Below, one piece after another: positions 46,311-55,003 of a stretch of 64,000 nucleotides of DNA; the stretch's first letter is position 1; the number at the start of each line of letters is the position of its first letter. Both the position numbers and the translations under genes were made by a program. The notes beneath the pieces are model-generated. The model was not told the origin of the DNA and ran no database searches. It saw only the letters and a list, made by a program, of their open reading frames with translations. The stretch is from Chloroflexota bacterium (GTDB lineage Bacteria > Chloroflexota > Dehalococcoidia > Tepidiformales > Tepidiformaceae): positions 434,001 to 498,000 of the forward strand of contig JAPPAK010000006.1 in the NCBI GenBank assembly GCA_026705605.1, given 5' to 3'.

Positions 46311-48464
46311 ATGACCCGTCGTGGAAGGGGCCGGCCGCCGTATCCCGACATCCTCACGCCCGCCGAGTGGCGCATCCTCGATGAGGTGCGCACCGGCGCG
46401 ACCAACGCCGAGATCGCCATCAAGCTCGGCATCAGCCCCTACACCGTCAAGTACCACGTCTCCAACATCCTCGGGAAGCTGGAGCTGCGGAACCGCCGCC
46501 AGATCGCCACCTGGCAGCCGGAGCGCGAGCGCGTCCGCCTCCCACAGATGGTTGGCGCCCGCCTCCGCGCCTTCCTCGCCCCGCTCGCCCTCCTGCCCAA
46601 GCCCCTCATCGGCGTCGCCGCCGGCGCGGTCGTCACGCTCGTGGCCATCCCCACCATCGTCCTCGCCATCCTCCTCACCCGCCCCGAGGAGCCCGTCAAC
46701 GTCATCCTCACCCCCGACCCCTCCCCCTCCCCCGCCGCCCCTGCCACCGCCACGCCCACCCCGACCCCGGCCGCCACCCCCGACCCCTCGCCCACACCCG
46801 CCCCGGAGGCGTCCCCCACGCCCGAACCCACCCCCGAGCCAACTCCGGAGCCGACCCCCGAGCCCACACCCGAGCCCCCCATCGACTCCACCCCCAACGC
46901 CCTCGGCATCCGCGAAATCCGCACCGACGAAGCCTTCACCCGCCTCGAATACGCCCCCGGCGAGCTCATCACGGAGACCGCCGCTATCTGGTTCATGGAT
47001 GTCGAGACGGGCGCTGTTGAAAGCTGGACCGTTGAAGGTTGGCGCGCCGGAGAAGGCGCGTTGTCCTTGTCGGCTGGTTTCCGGTACATGGTGGCCCACG
47101 GGAACGCCCTCCATGACCGCGAGACCGGTCGTACCTACTCGTGGGATCCTGAGGCGTTAGAGGTGGTGGGGTTTGACGCCGACTACTCCTATGCCGACCT
47201 GCGTGTGCCCCGGCGGGGGCCACTTTCAGAGGAACGTATTGTCTTCAGACGGGCGGACGCGGCTGACGACGTGCATCAGTACGTCATCGTCGACTCCTCC
47301 ATGAACGAAGTCACCACGTTTGACCTGCCGGAGAACGGGTCCATCAGTCGGTGGAATCTCGATGGCGACCGAATCCTGGTCTCTGGGCACATCATCGACC
47401 TGTCTACAGGCAACATGGTTGCGCTCGATCAACCCGACGATGCCCCCCGGCCCGCTCCCTCCGGTGAGTGGTTTGGGCGCATCTTGCTCGAGGGCTTCCC
47501 CATAGACGGCACCCTTGCTGCTGGTGGAGAGCCCGGTTCCTGCCACGCAGAGCGCTACGACTGGGGAAGTGGCGAACTCCTCGCGGAGATCACCGTCGAC
47601 TGCTATGTCGGCAGTGGAGCAGCCCCCCGTCTCTCCCCTGATGGCCGCCTGTTCGCGGCGGCAACGCAGGTTCTCCACTGCTGCGAACGTGGCGAGTGGT
47701 CTTACCCGTCTCTCACAACGATCTCGATCTTCGATGCTGCTTCCGGTGCCGAACTCTTGCGGATCGGTGGCGCCACATTCCCGTTCAGTTCTGACACTGC
47801 TTCCTGGCTGGCCGACAGTTCCGGCTTGGTCGTGGAAACCGTCCAGGGGCTTCAGATTGCGACCGTAGACGGGCAATGGATCGAACTCCCCCACGTCTTG
47901 TCGTGGGGGCCACCGCCCCCGTGGGTGCGGGAACTACGCCCGAGCCCGGTCGACCCAGGCCTCTTCATCCACGACACCCCCGGCATCGTCGTCGATCTGA
48001 GCGGTGAGGTCGTGGTCGCGTTGAACTCCGATGAGTCAGTTGTCGGCTACAGTGCATGGACTCCCTCTGGCCGGGAGCTGCGCCTGCAACCCGGGCTTAT
48101 GGGTGGGGGGACCCCGCCGCTAATCGAGTCGTCCATCCTCCCCGCCATCCAGACTCCCCCCTTCGACGACGCCCTCACCGCCGAGGTCGTCGTTGATACC
48201 TGTCTGAACGTTCGCGAAGAGGCCACCACCGAGTCCGAGATCGTCGTTTGCCTGCCGCCGGAGCGGGTGGTCGAGCTGGTTGCCCACCCCACCGACGGTC
48301 ACCTCGTCGAGGGCCCCTGTGTTGAGGACGACCTGTACGGCAACTGCGTCTGGGTGTACGTCCTCACCGAGGACGGCGAAGTAGGCTGGGCCTACGCCGA
48401 CTTCCTGCGCTGGTCTGGCATCCCCCTCGCCCCCGCTCCCGACCCGCCCGCTCCGCGGGGGTAG
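46311..48464 (+). CDS. Membrane-anchored LuxR-HTH protein with C-terminal SH3b-like domain
   Basis: 717 residues with an unusual layout. Residues 14-70: LuxR/FixJ helix-turn-helix (LTPAEWRILDEVRTGATNAEIAIKLGISPYTVKYHVSNILGKL). Residues 100-122: one membrane helix. Residues 130-205: Pro/Thr-rich wall-spanning linker with PEPT repeats. Then a region of about 210-600 rich in short beta strands resembling WD/TolB-type propeller repeats (PDGR, SPDGRLFAA), and finally residues 620-705, an SH3b-like fold with CLNVREEATTESEIVVCLP and EVGWAYADFL, with several cysteines. The HTH would be cytoplasmic and the rest external, a ToxR-like one-component sensor plan. No phosphoreceiver domain. It could sense wall fragments or surface ligands; targets unknown. 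Confidence 0.78.
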   Translation: MTRRGRGRPPYPDILTPAEWRILDEVRTGATNAEIAIKLGISPYTVKYHVSNILGKLELRNRRQIATWQPERERVRLPQMVGARLRAFLAPLALLPKPLIGVAAGAVVTLVAIPTIVLAILLTRPEEPVNVILTPDPSPSPAAPATATPTPTPAATPDPSPTPAPEASPTPEPTPEPTPEPTPEPTPEPPIDSTPNALGIREIRTDEAFTRLEYAPGELITETAAIWFMDVETGAVESWTVEGWRAGEGALSLSAGFRYMVAHGNALHDRETGRTYSWDPEALEVVGFDADYSYADLRVPRRGPLSEERIVFRRADAADDVHQYVIVDSSMNEVTTFDLPENGSISRWNLDGDRILVSGHIIDLSTGNMVALDQPDDAPRPAPSGEWFGRILLEGFPIDGTLAAGGEPGSCHAERYDWGSGELLAEITVDCYVGSGAAPRLSPDGRLFAAATQVLHCCERGEWSYPSLTTISIFDAASGAELLRIGGATFPFSSDTASWLADSSGLVVETVQGLQIATVDGQWIELPHVLSWGPPPPWVRELRPSPVDPGLFIHDTPGIVVDLSGEVVVALNSDESVVGYSAWTPSGRELRLQPGLMGGGTPPLIESSILPAIQTPPFDDALTAEVVVDTCLNVREEATTESEIVVCLPPERVVELVAHPTDGHLVEGPCVEDDLYGNCVWVYVLTEDGEVGWAYADFLRWSGIPLAPAPDPPAPRG
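46770..46884. repeat. Pro-Thr/Pro-Glu low-complexity coding repeat
   Basis: Irregular CCCACCCCC/CCCGAGCC-type repeats encode the extracellular PTPEPT linker of the LuxR-HTH protein. Confidence 0.75.
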
Positions 48465-48469
48465 CCGCC

Positions 48470-51400
48470 CTAGACCGTGAAGTAGCGCGCCTCCGGGTGG
48501 TGCACCACGATTGCGCTCGTCGACTGCTCCGGGTGCCACTGGAACGTCTCCCCCAGCTCCACCCCGATGCGCTCCGGCCCCAGCAGCTTCGCGATTCCGA
48601 CCTGCTGCTCGAGGTCCGGGCAGGCCGGGTACCCGAACGAGTAGCGCGATCCCTGGTACCCCTGCCGGAACAGCTCTCGCATGTCCGTCGCGTCCTGCCC
48701 GGCGATGCCCAGCTCCTCCCGCACGCGCCTGTGCCAGAACTCGGCCAGCGCCTCCGCGCTTTCCACGCCGAAGCCGTGGAAGTGCAGGTAGTCCCGGTAC
48801 TCGTCCGACTCGAACAGTTCCTGCGCGAGCTCCGTCGCCCGCGACCCCACCGTCACCAGCATGAACGCGACCGTGTCGTACTCTCCGCTCTCGCCGTCCT
48901 TGAAGAAGTCGGCGATGCAGAGCCGCCGTCCCTCGGGCTGACGTGGGAACTGGAAGCGCACCGGCTCCTCCACCGGCGCCTCCCCGTCCACCTCCGGCCA
49001 GACGAGCAGGTCGTTCCCCTCCGCCCGGCACTTGTAGTACCCGTAGACCACCTGCGGCGTCAGCAACCCCTCCCCGATCGCGCGCTCCTGCCACCCCCGG
49101 AACACGGGCCGCACCTCCTCCTCCAGGAGCGCCTCGTACTCTTCCTCGGAGCGGTCCCCCCGCTGGTACCCCCACTGCGCTCGGAAGAGCGCCACCTCGT
49201 TCACGTACGGGAACACGTCCCGCAGCGGAATTCCGCGAACCACCCGGCTCCCCCAGAACGGCGGCTGCGGCACGGGCGCGTCCCGGGCCACGGCCGACCG
49301 CACGTACACCTCCCGCGCCGCGGTATCCGCCTCGACCCGCGCCGCAGGTGCGTCCGAAGCCGCAGTCCTTGCCGCTGCGGGCTCCTCCCCGGCCACCACC
49401 CGTCCCAGCGTATCGAGCCCCTCGAACGCGTCCTGGCAGTAGTAGACGTCGCCCTCGTACACCGCCCGCAGGTCGTGCTCCACGTAGCGCCGGTTGAGCG
49501 CTGCGCCTCCCAGCAGCACCGGGAAGCGCGATAACCCCCGCGCGTTCAGCTCCTCCAGGTCCTCGCGCATCACCACCGTGCTCTTCACGAGCAGCCCGCT
49601 CAGCCCGATCGCATCCGCCTCCACCTCCAGCGCCTTCTCGATGATCGTCGCGATCGGCTGCTTGATGCCGAGGTTGTCCACGGTGTAGCCGTTGTTCGAG
49701 AGGATGATGTCGACGAGGTTCTTGCCGATGTCGTGTACGTCCCCGCGCACCGTCGCCAGCACGATCCGGCCCTTTCCCGACCCCTCGACCCGCTCCATGT
49801 GCGGCTCCAGGTGGCTCACTGCTGCCTTCATCGTCTCCGCGCTCTGCAGCACAAAGGGAAGCTGCATCTTCCCCGACCCGAACAGCTCTCCCACCACCTT
49901 CATCCCGTCGAGCAGGTGCTCGTTGATGATCGTGAGCGCCTCCATCTCCTCGAGCGCCTCGTCCAGATCCCCTTCCAGCCCGCGCCGGTCCCCGTCGATG
50001 ATGCGTTGCTTCAGCCGCTCGTCCACGGGAAGCGCCGCCTGCTCCTCCGCCCGCTTCGGCGCCGCCTCCACGTCCTCGAACAGGGAGAGGAAGTGGATGA
50101 GCGGATCGTAGTCCTCCCGGCGCCGGTCATGGATCAGGTCCCGCGCCGCCTCGAGCTGCGCCTCCGGGATGCGGCTCAGGGGGCGGATCTGGCGCGCGTT
50201 CACGATCGCCGCGTCCAGCCCCGCCTCCACCGCTTCCGCCAGGAACACCGAGTTCAGCACGCGTCGCGCCGCCGGTTTCAGCCCGAACGACACGTTCGAG
50301 ACCCCCAGAATCGTGTGCGTCCCGGGCAGTTCCACCTTCACCCGCCGGATCGCCTCCAGCGTCGCCATTGCGTCGCGGCGCAGGTCTTCCTGCCCGCCCC
50401 CCAGCGGGAACGTGAGCATGTCGAATAGCAGGTCGCCCGGCTCCATCCCGTACCGGTCGACGGCGATCTCGTGGATGCGGTGCGCCACCCGCAGCTTCCA
50501 GTCGACGTCGCGCGCCTGCCCCTCCTCGTCGATCACGAGCGCCACGGCCGCCGCCCCGAACCGCTTGATCAGCGGCAGCAGCCGCGTGATCTTCCGCTCC
50601 CCGTCCTCAAGGTTGATCGAGTTCACGACCGCCTTGCCGCCGTACAGCTTCAGCGCCGTCTCGATCACCGGTACCTCTGTCGAGTCGAACACAAGCGGCA
50701 AGGTGGCCTGCGTCCGCAGCTCCCGCGCGAAGCGCTCGACGTCCGGCGCGCCCTCGCGACCTACGTAGTCGACCATCAGGTCGAGCACATGCGCGCCTTC
50801 CGCGGCTTGGTCCCGCGCCAGCGCCACCACCCCCTCCGTGTCCTCTTCCAGCAGCAGCTCCCGGAACGCCCGCGACCCCGTCGCGTTCATCCGCTCCCCC
50901 ACCACCAGGAACGACGTGTCCTGCTCGAAGGGCACGCTCGTGTAGAGCGAGCTGCAGGCCGCCTCGATCGTCTCCGGCCGAGCCTTGGGCCGCGGCCGCC
51001 CCACCGCCGCGATGGCCGCCTCGAAGTGCTCCGGCGTCGTCCCGCAGCACCCCGCCGCGATGCTCGCTCCCATCTCCTCCACGAAGATGCGCTGGTAGCG
51101 CGCGAACGCCTCCGGCGTGAGCGGGTAGCACGTCTCCCCGTCCCGGATCTCGGGCAGACCCGCGTTCGGCCCGATGAACACCGGCCGCCGCGAGTTCTGC
51201 GCCAGGTGGCGCACATGCTCCACCATCTGTTCCGGCCCGGTCGCGCAGTTGATGCCGATCACGTCGACCGTGTCGAGCGCCTCCAGCGTCGTCAGCGCGC
51301 AGGCGATGTCGGAGCCCAGCAGCATCGTGCCCGTCGTCTCGATTGTCACGCTCGCGATCACCGGCAGGCGCGTGTCCATCTCCGCGAATACATCCTCAAT

Positions 51401-51880
51401 TGCCCCCAGCGCCGCCTTCGTCTGCAGCAGGTCCTGGCACGTCTCCACCTTGAGCACGTCGATCCCGCCCTCGATCAGCCCACGCGTCTGCTCCCGGTAG
51501 CTCTCGACCAGCTCGTCGTAGTCGATGTGCCCCAGCGAAGGCAGTTTCGTCCCCGGACCGATCGTCCCCAGGCTGTAGCGCGGCCACTCCGGCGTCGAGA
51601 ACTCGTCCCGCACGCGCCCGACCTGCTCCGCCGCCAGCCGGTTGATCTCGCGCACGCGGTCCTCGATGTCGTACTCGGCGAAGACCACGCGATTCGCCCC
51701 GAACGTGGCCGAGTCGACCGCGTCGCAACCGGCCTCGAAAAAGCTGCGCTGGATGCCTTCCAGCAGCTCTGGCTTCGAGACGGTCAGGTACTCGTTGCAG
51801 CCATCGAGCCCGCCGTAGTCTTCCGGCGTCGGCTTCAGCGAGAGGATCGTCGACCCAATCGGACCCGCCGCGAACAGCAC
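48470..51880 (-). CDS. metH: Cobalamin-dependent methionine synthase
   Basis: Transfers a methyl from methyltetrahydrofolate through cobalamin to homocysteine. 1136 residues with all modules: homocysteine domain (zinc Cys in GINCATGPEQM and AAGCCGTTPEH), pterin domain (MNATGSRAF, GAHVLDLMVDYVG, VNSINLEDGE), cobalamin cap and Rossmann domain with the axial His716 in GDVHDIGKN, SGLLVKSTVVM, and the SAM reactivation domain (YFSFGYP-like RYSFGYPACPDLEQQ). The GTG at 51880 is the only in-frame start of the ATG/GTG/TTG set, has no good ribosome site, and leaves out RDLPFLNRLREH immediately upstream, which looks like native sequence. The true start may be an unusual codon upstream. Confidence 0.95.
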   Translation of the reverse strand: MLFAAGPIGSTILSLKPTPEDYGGLDGCNEYLTVSKPELLEGIQRSFFEAGCDAVDSATFGANRVVFAEYDIEDRVREINRLAAEQVGRVRDEFSTPEWPRYSLGTIGPGTKLPSLGHIDYDELVESYREQTRGLIEGGIDVLKVETCQDLLQTKAALGAIEDVFAEMDTRLPVIASVTIETTGTMLLGSDIACALTTLEALDTVDVIGINCATGPEQMVEHVRHLAQNSRRPVFIGPNAGLPEIRDGETCYPLTPEAFARYQRIFVEEMGASIAAGCCGTTPEHFEAAIAAVGRPRPKARPETIEAACSSLYTSVPFEQDTSFLVVGERMNATGSRAFRELLLEEDTEGVVALARDQAAEGAHVLDLMVDYVGREGAPDVERFARELRTQATLPLVFDSTEVPVIETALKLYGGKAVVNSINLEDGERKITRLLPLIKRFGAAAVALVIDEEGQARDVDWKLRVAHRIHEIAVDRYGMEPGDLLFDMLTFPLGGGQEDLRRDAMATLEAIRRVKVELPGTHTILGVSNVSFGLKPAARRVLNSVFLAEAVEAGLDAAIVNARQIRPLSRIPEAQLEAARDLIHDRRREDYDPLIHFLSLFEDVEAAPKRAEEQAALPVDERLKQRIIDGDRRGLEGDLDEALEEMEALTIINEHLLDGMKVVGELFGSGKMQLPFVLQSAETMKAAVSHLEPHMERVEGSGKGRIVLATVRGDVHDIGKNLVDIILSNNGYTVDNLGIKQPIATIIEKALEVEADAIGLSGLLVKSTVVMREDLEELNARGLSRFPVLLGGAALNRRYVEHDLRAVYEGDVYYCQDAFEGLDTLGRVVAGEEPAAARTAASDAPAARVEADTAAREVYVRSAVARDAPVPQPPFWGSRVVRGIPLRDVFPYVNEVALFRAQWGYQRGDRSEEEYEALLEEEVRPVFRGWQERAIGEGLLTPQVVYGYYKCRAEGNDLLVWPEVDGEAPVEEPVRFQFPRQPEGRRLCIADFFKDGESGEYDTVAFMLVTVGSRATELAQELFESDEYRDYLHFHGFGVESAEALAEFWHRRVREELGIAGQDATDMRELFRQGYQGSRYSFGYPACPDLEQQVGIAKLLGPERIGVELGETFQWHPEQSTSAIVVHHPEARYFTV

Positions 51881-52010
51881 GTGTTCGCGTAGCCGGTTCA
51901 GGAACGGAAGGTCACGCGCGACGTAAGCGAACGGTCCAACCCCACGGAAAGCTGCCGTTCAAGGGTAGCAGCGCCGGCCACTTCACTCCGCAGCGGCCCT
52001 CCCCGTCACC

Positions 52011-52038
52011 AGCCACTAGCCACTAACCACAAGCCACT
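52011..52038. repeat. AGCCACT direct repeats ahead of the cysteine operon
   Basis: AGCCACT at 52011-52017, 52018-52024 and 52032-52038 (the first two adjoining), just upstream of a -35-like hexamer. Possible binding sites or simple sequence. Confidence 0.4.
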
Positions 52039-52046
52039 CTATATTG

Positions 52047-52069
52047 TTGACAGACTTACTCGACTTTAG
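52047..52069 (+). promoter_or_regulatory. Putative promoter and operator of the rrf2-cysK operon
   Basis: Perfect -35 TTGACA at 52047-52052; no convincing -10 at 17 bases. The AGACTTACT/CGACTTTAG direct repeat overlapping it is the type of site bound by Rrf2 regulators, so autoregulation by the adjacent rrf2 product is plausible. Confidence 0.35.
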
Positions 52070-52116
52070 GCAGGAGGCGAGTCTTGCGGCGGAACCGCCG
52101 CCGCGGGCGAGGTCAG

Positions 52117-52554
52117 ATGCGCTGTTCCACACGGGGCGACTACGGGCTGCGGGCCCTCATCGAGCTGGCCGACCACTACGGCCAGGGTCCCCTGCAGTGC
52201 TCCGAGATCGCCCTCCGCCGCCATGTCCCCGAGCAGTACCTCGACCAGCTCCTCACCACCCTGCGCAAGGCCGGGCTTGTGCGTTCCCAGCGCGGACCCG
52301 CCGGTGGCCACGAGCTCGCCCGCGACCCCGCCGAGATCTCTGTCCTCGACGCCATCGTCGCCCTCGAAGGCAGCCTGGCGCCTATCGCCTGGCTCGATGA
52401 GCCCCCCGACCGCACCGACCACCCCCATCAGTGCGGCCAGCGCGAGATATGGGAGCGCATCCAGGCAGCGACCGTCGCCATCCTCGCCAGCTACTCCATC
52501 GCCGACCTCCATGCGAAGGAGCCCCAGGCGGTCGCAGGCAGGTACCAGATATGA
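52117..52554 (+). CDS. Rrf2 family transcriptional regulator
   Basis: 145-residue winged-helix regulator. ATG 52117 with GAGGT five bases upstream. Starts MRCSTRGDYGLRALIELADHYGQGP, then IALRRHVPEQYLDQLLTTLRKAGLVRSQRGPAGGHELAR (HTH and wing, near-consensus for Rrf2), followed by a dimerisation helix. Cysteines near residues 3, 28 and 109; not the three-Cys IscR cluster motif, so it is more like CymR/RsrR-type cysteine sensors than IscR. Its stop overlaps the cysK ATG (ATGA), tying it to cysteine synthesis; a CymR-like repressor role for the operon is inferred. Confidence 0.88.
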   Translation: MRCSTRGDYGLRALIELADHYGQGPLQCSEIALRRHVPEQYLDQLLTTLRKAGLVRSQRGPAGGHELARDPAEISVLDAIVALEGSLAPIAWLDEPPDRTDHPHQCGQREIWERIQAATVAILASYSIADLHAKEPQAVAGRYQI

Positions 52555-53483
52555 CGGCCCCAAGTCGGCCCAAGGTCGCCGACTCCATCCTCGATCTCGT
52601 CGGGGCGACTCCCCTCGTGCGGCTCAACCGCGTCGTGCCCGAAGGCTCCGCCGCCATCTACGGCAAGCTCGAGAGCATGAACCCAGGCGGCTCCGTCAAG
52701 GACCGCATCGCCCTCGCCATGATCGAGGACGCCGAGCGCTCCGGCGCCCTTCGCCCCGGCGCCACCATCATCGAGCCGACCTCTGGCAATACCGGCATCG
52801 GTCTCGCTATGGTCGCCGCCGTCAAGGGCTACCGCCTCATCCTCACCATGCCCGAGGACATGTCCGTCGAGCGCCGCCGACTCTTCGAGCGCTTCGGCGC
52901 CGAGGTCCACCTCACCCCCGCCATCGAGGGCATGACCGGCGCCGTCTTCGCCGCCAGCCAGCTCGCCGAGTCCGAGTCCGACGTGTTCGTCCCCCAGCAG
53001 TTCGAGAACCCCGCCAATCCCGACATCCACCGCCGCACCACCGCCCGCGAGATCATCGCCGCCACCGACGGCGAGATTGACGCCTTCGTCGCAGCCGTCG
53101 GCACCGGCGGGACCATCACCGGCGTCGGCCAGGTCCTGCGCGAGGAGCTCGGCGACCGCATCCAGATCGTCGCCGTCGAGCCCGCCCGCTCACCCGTCCT
53201 CAGCGGCGGACGGCCGGGGCTCAGCGGCATCCAGGGCATCGGCGCCAGCTTCGTGCCCGGCGTCCTCGACCGCGAGGTGTACGACGAGGTCATCCGCATC
53301 GAGGACAAGGACGCCTTCGCCATGACCGCCCGCCTCACCCGCGAGGAGGGCCTCCTCGTGGGCATCTCCGCCGCCGCCAACGTCATCGCATCCCTCTCCG
53401 TGGCCGAGCGCCTGGGCGAGGATGCCCGTATCGTCACCATCCTCTGTGATACCGGGGAGCGGTACCTCAGTGTCGACCTCTAG
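52551..53483 (+). CDS. cysK: Cysteine synthase A (O-acetylserine sulfhydrylase)
   Basis: Makes cysteine from O-acetylserine and sulfide. 310 residues, ATG 52551 overlapping the regulator stop. PLP lysine is Lys50 in MNPGGSVKDR; PLP phosphate loop GTGGTITGVGQ, substrate loop TSGNTGIG, and GLSGIQGIGASFVPGVL (the region that binds the SAT tail) identify OAS sulfhydrylase. It is followed by a MoaD-like/MoeB fusion and a CysM-like paralogue, so it may share substrates with them. Typical length and all active-site motifs intact. Confidence 0.93.
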   Translation: MTAPSRPKVADSILDLVGATPLVRLNRVVPEGSAAIYGKLESMNPGGSVKDRIALAMIEDAERSGALRPGATIIEPTSGNTGIGLAMVAAVKGYRLILTMPEDMSVERRRLFERFGAEVHLTPAIEGMTGAVFAASQLAESESDVFVPQQFENPANPDIHRRTTAREIIAATDGEIDAFVAAVGTGGTITGVGQVLREELGDRIQIVAVEPARSPVLSGGRPGLSGIQGIGASFVPGVLDREVYDEVIRIEDKDAFAMTARLTREEGLLVGISAAANVIASLSVAERLGEDARIVTILCDTGERYLSVDL

Positions 53484-53550
53484 CCCGGCGGCGGGAGCCG
53501 CTCCACAATCCGAAGGCCCCGAGGACGGGCCCAGCAGCGAGGCGCAGCCA

Positions 53551-54660
53551 GTGACTGTCAACGTCTACGTCCCCACCCCCTTCCGCCACCTCGTCGGCAA
53601 CCGCGTCCAGGTGCGCGCCACCGGCGCCAACCTGCGCGAGGTTGTGGACGACCTCGACACGCAGTTCCCCGGCTTCGGCCTCCAGGTGCGCAATGCCGAC
53701 GGCGAGATCGCTACCCACATCGGCGTTTACGTGAACCAGGTCGAGATCGACACGCTCGACGGTGAGGCCACCGCCCTCGCCACCGGCGACGAGGTCGCCT
53801 TCATCCCTGCCCTCGCCGGCGGCTCCGACGTCGTCCTCACGCCCGAGATGGTCGAGCGCTATAGCCGCCACCTCATCATGCCCCAGGTCGGGAGCGCCGG
53901 GCAGCGCAAGATCATCGAGGCCAGGGTGCTCGTCGTGGGCGCCGGCGGGCTCGGCTCCCCCGTCGCCCTCTACCTCGCCCTCGCCGGCATCGGCACGATC
54001 GGCCTCATCGACTTCGACATCGTCGACCGCTCCAACCTGCAGCGCCAGATCCTCCACCAGACCGACGACATCGGCCGCCCCAAGGTGCAATCGGCGAAGG
54101 AGACCCTGCTCTCCCACAACCCCAACATCAATGTCGTCCTCCATGAGGCGCCCCTCACCAGCGATAACGCCTTCGAGATCATCGACCAGTACGACATCGT
54201 GGTGAACGGGGCCGACAACTTCGCCACGCGCTACCTCGTGAGCGACGCCTGCTTCCTCCGCAAGAAGAAGCTGGTCGACGGCTCCATCCTCATGTTCGAT
54301 GGCCAGGCCACGACCTACCTGCCCGACCAGAGCTGCTACCGCTGCCTCTACCCGGCGCCGCCCCCGCCCGGCATGGTGCCCAGCTGCGCCGAGGCCGGCG
54401 TGCTCGGCGCGATGTGCGCCACCATCGGCAGCATCCAGGCCACCGAGGTGCTCAAGCTCGTCCTCGAACAGGGCGAACCCCTCGTCAACCGCCTCCTGCT
54501 CTACGATGCGCTCTCGCTCGAGTTCCGCACCGTCAAGATCCGCCGCGACCCGGACTGCCCCCTCTGCGGCGACAACCCCACGATCACCGAGCTCATCGAC
54601 TACGAGGAGTTCTGCGGCGCCCCCTTCCCCCACCCTGAGGAAGAGGAAGCCGCCGTCTAA
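53551..54660 (+). CDS. Fusion of MoaD/ThiS-like sulfur carrier and MoeB/ThiF-type E1 enzyme
   Basis: Two domains in one chain. Residues 1-91 form a MoaD/ThiS ubiquitin-like fold ending in PALAGG. Residues 92 onward are a ThiF/MoeB adenylation domain: ERYSRHLIMPQVG, ATP loop VVGAGGLGSPVALYLALAG, DFDIVDRSNLQRQ with the catalytic Asp/Arg, and zinc sites CYRC and CPLC. Start GTG 53551 (GAGG upstream) gives 369 residues; GTG 53470 would add a Ser/Pro/Glu-rich 27-residue head and overlap cysK. There is no rhodanese domain. The internal Gly-Gly means the carrier can act only if cleaved, or as a fixed intramolecular substrate. A free carrier gene with the same PALAGG end follows 36 bases later. Confidence 0.88.
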   Translation: MTVNVYVPTPFRHLVGNRVQVRATGANLREVVDDLDTQFPGFGLQVRNADGEIATHIGVYVNQVEIDTLDGEATALATGDEVAFIPALAGGSDVVLTPEMVERYSRHLIMPQVGSAGQRKIIEARVLVVGAGGLGSPVALYLALAGIGTIGLIDFDIVDRSNLQRQILHQTDDIGRPKVQSAKETLLSHNPNINVVLHEAPLTSDNAFEIIDQYDIVVNGADNFATRYLVSDACFLRKKKLVDGSILMFDGQATTYLPDQSCYRCLYPAPPPPGMVPSCAEAGVLGAMCATIGSIQATEVLKLVLEQGEPLVNRLLLYDALSLEFRTVKIRRDPDCPLCGDNPTITELIDYEEFCGAPFPHPEEEEAAV

Positions 54661-54696
54661 CCCGACAGGCGAAACCGACCGCCAGGAGATCAGCCC

Positions 54697-54990
54697 GTGA
54701 CCTCAGCCACCGCGCCCACCGTCCGCATCCGCGTTACCGCCGTCCTCTCGAAGCTCGTTGGTGGGCAGAAGGAGATCGAGGCGCGGGGCGCGACCGTGGC
54801 CGAGGTCGTCGACGATATCGAGGCCAGCTACCCCGGCTTCAAGGCCCAGATGTACGGCGAAGACGGGGAACTCCAGCGCTTCGTCAACGTCTACCTCAAC
54901 GATGAGGACATCCGCTACATGGGCGGCGCCGGCACCGCCCTCAGCGACGGAGACGTCCTCGACATCCTCCCCGCCCTCGCCGGGGGCTAG
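54697..54990 (+). CDS. MoaD/ThiS family sulfur carrier protein (CysO-like)
   Basis: 97-residue ubiquitin-fold carrier, GTG 54697 with AGGAGAT upstream. It opens with TAPTVRIRVTAVLSKLVGGQKEI, has the beta-grasp core VAEVVDDIEASYPGFKAQMYGEDGEL and ends exactly in DILPALAGG, the diglycine needed for thiocarboxylation. It is closest in context to mycobacterial CysO, whose thiocarboxylate donates sulfur to CysM; the E1 fusion upstream would activate it. MoaD for molybdopterin is the alternative, but no other molybdenum cofactor gene is near and CysM follows 13 bases later. Confidence 0.85.
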   Translation: MTSATAPTVRIRVTAVLSKLVGGQKEIEARGATVAEVVDDIEASYPGFKAQMYGEDGELQRFVNVYLNDEDIRYMGGAGTALSDGDVLDILPALAGG

Positions 54991-55003
54991 TCCCCGCCCC
55001 GCC

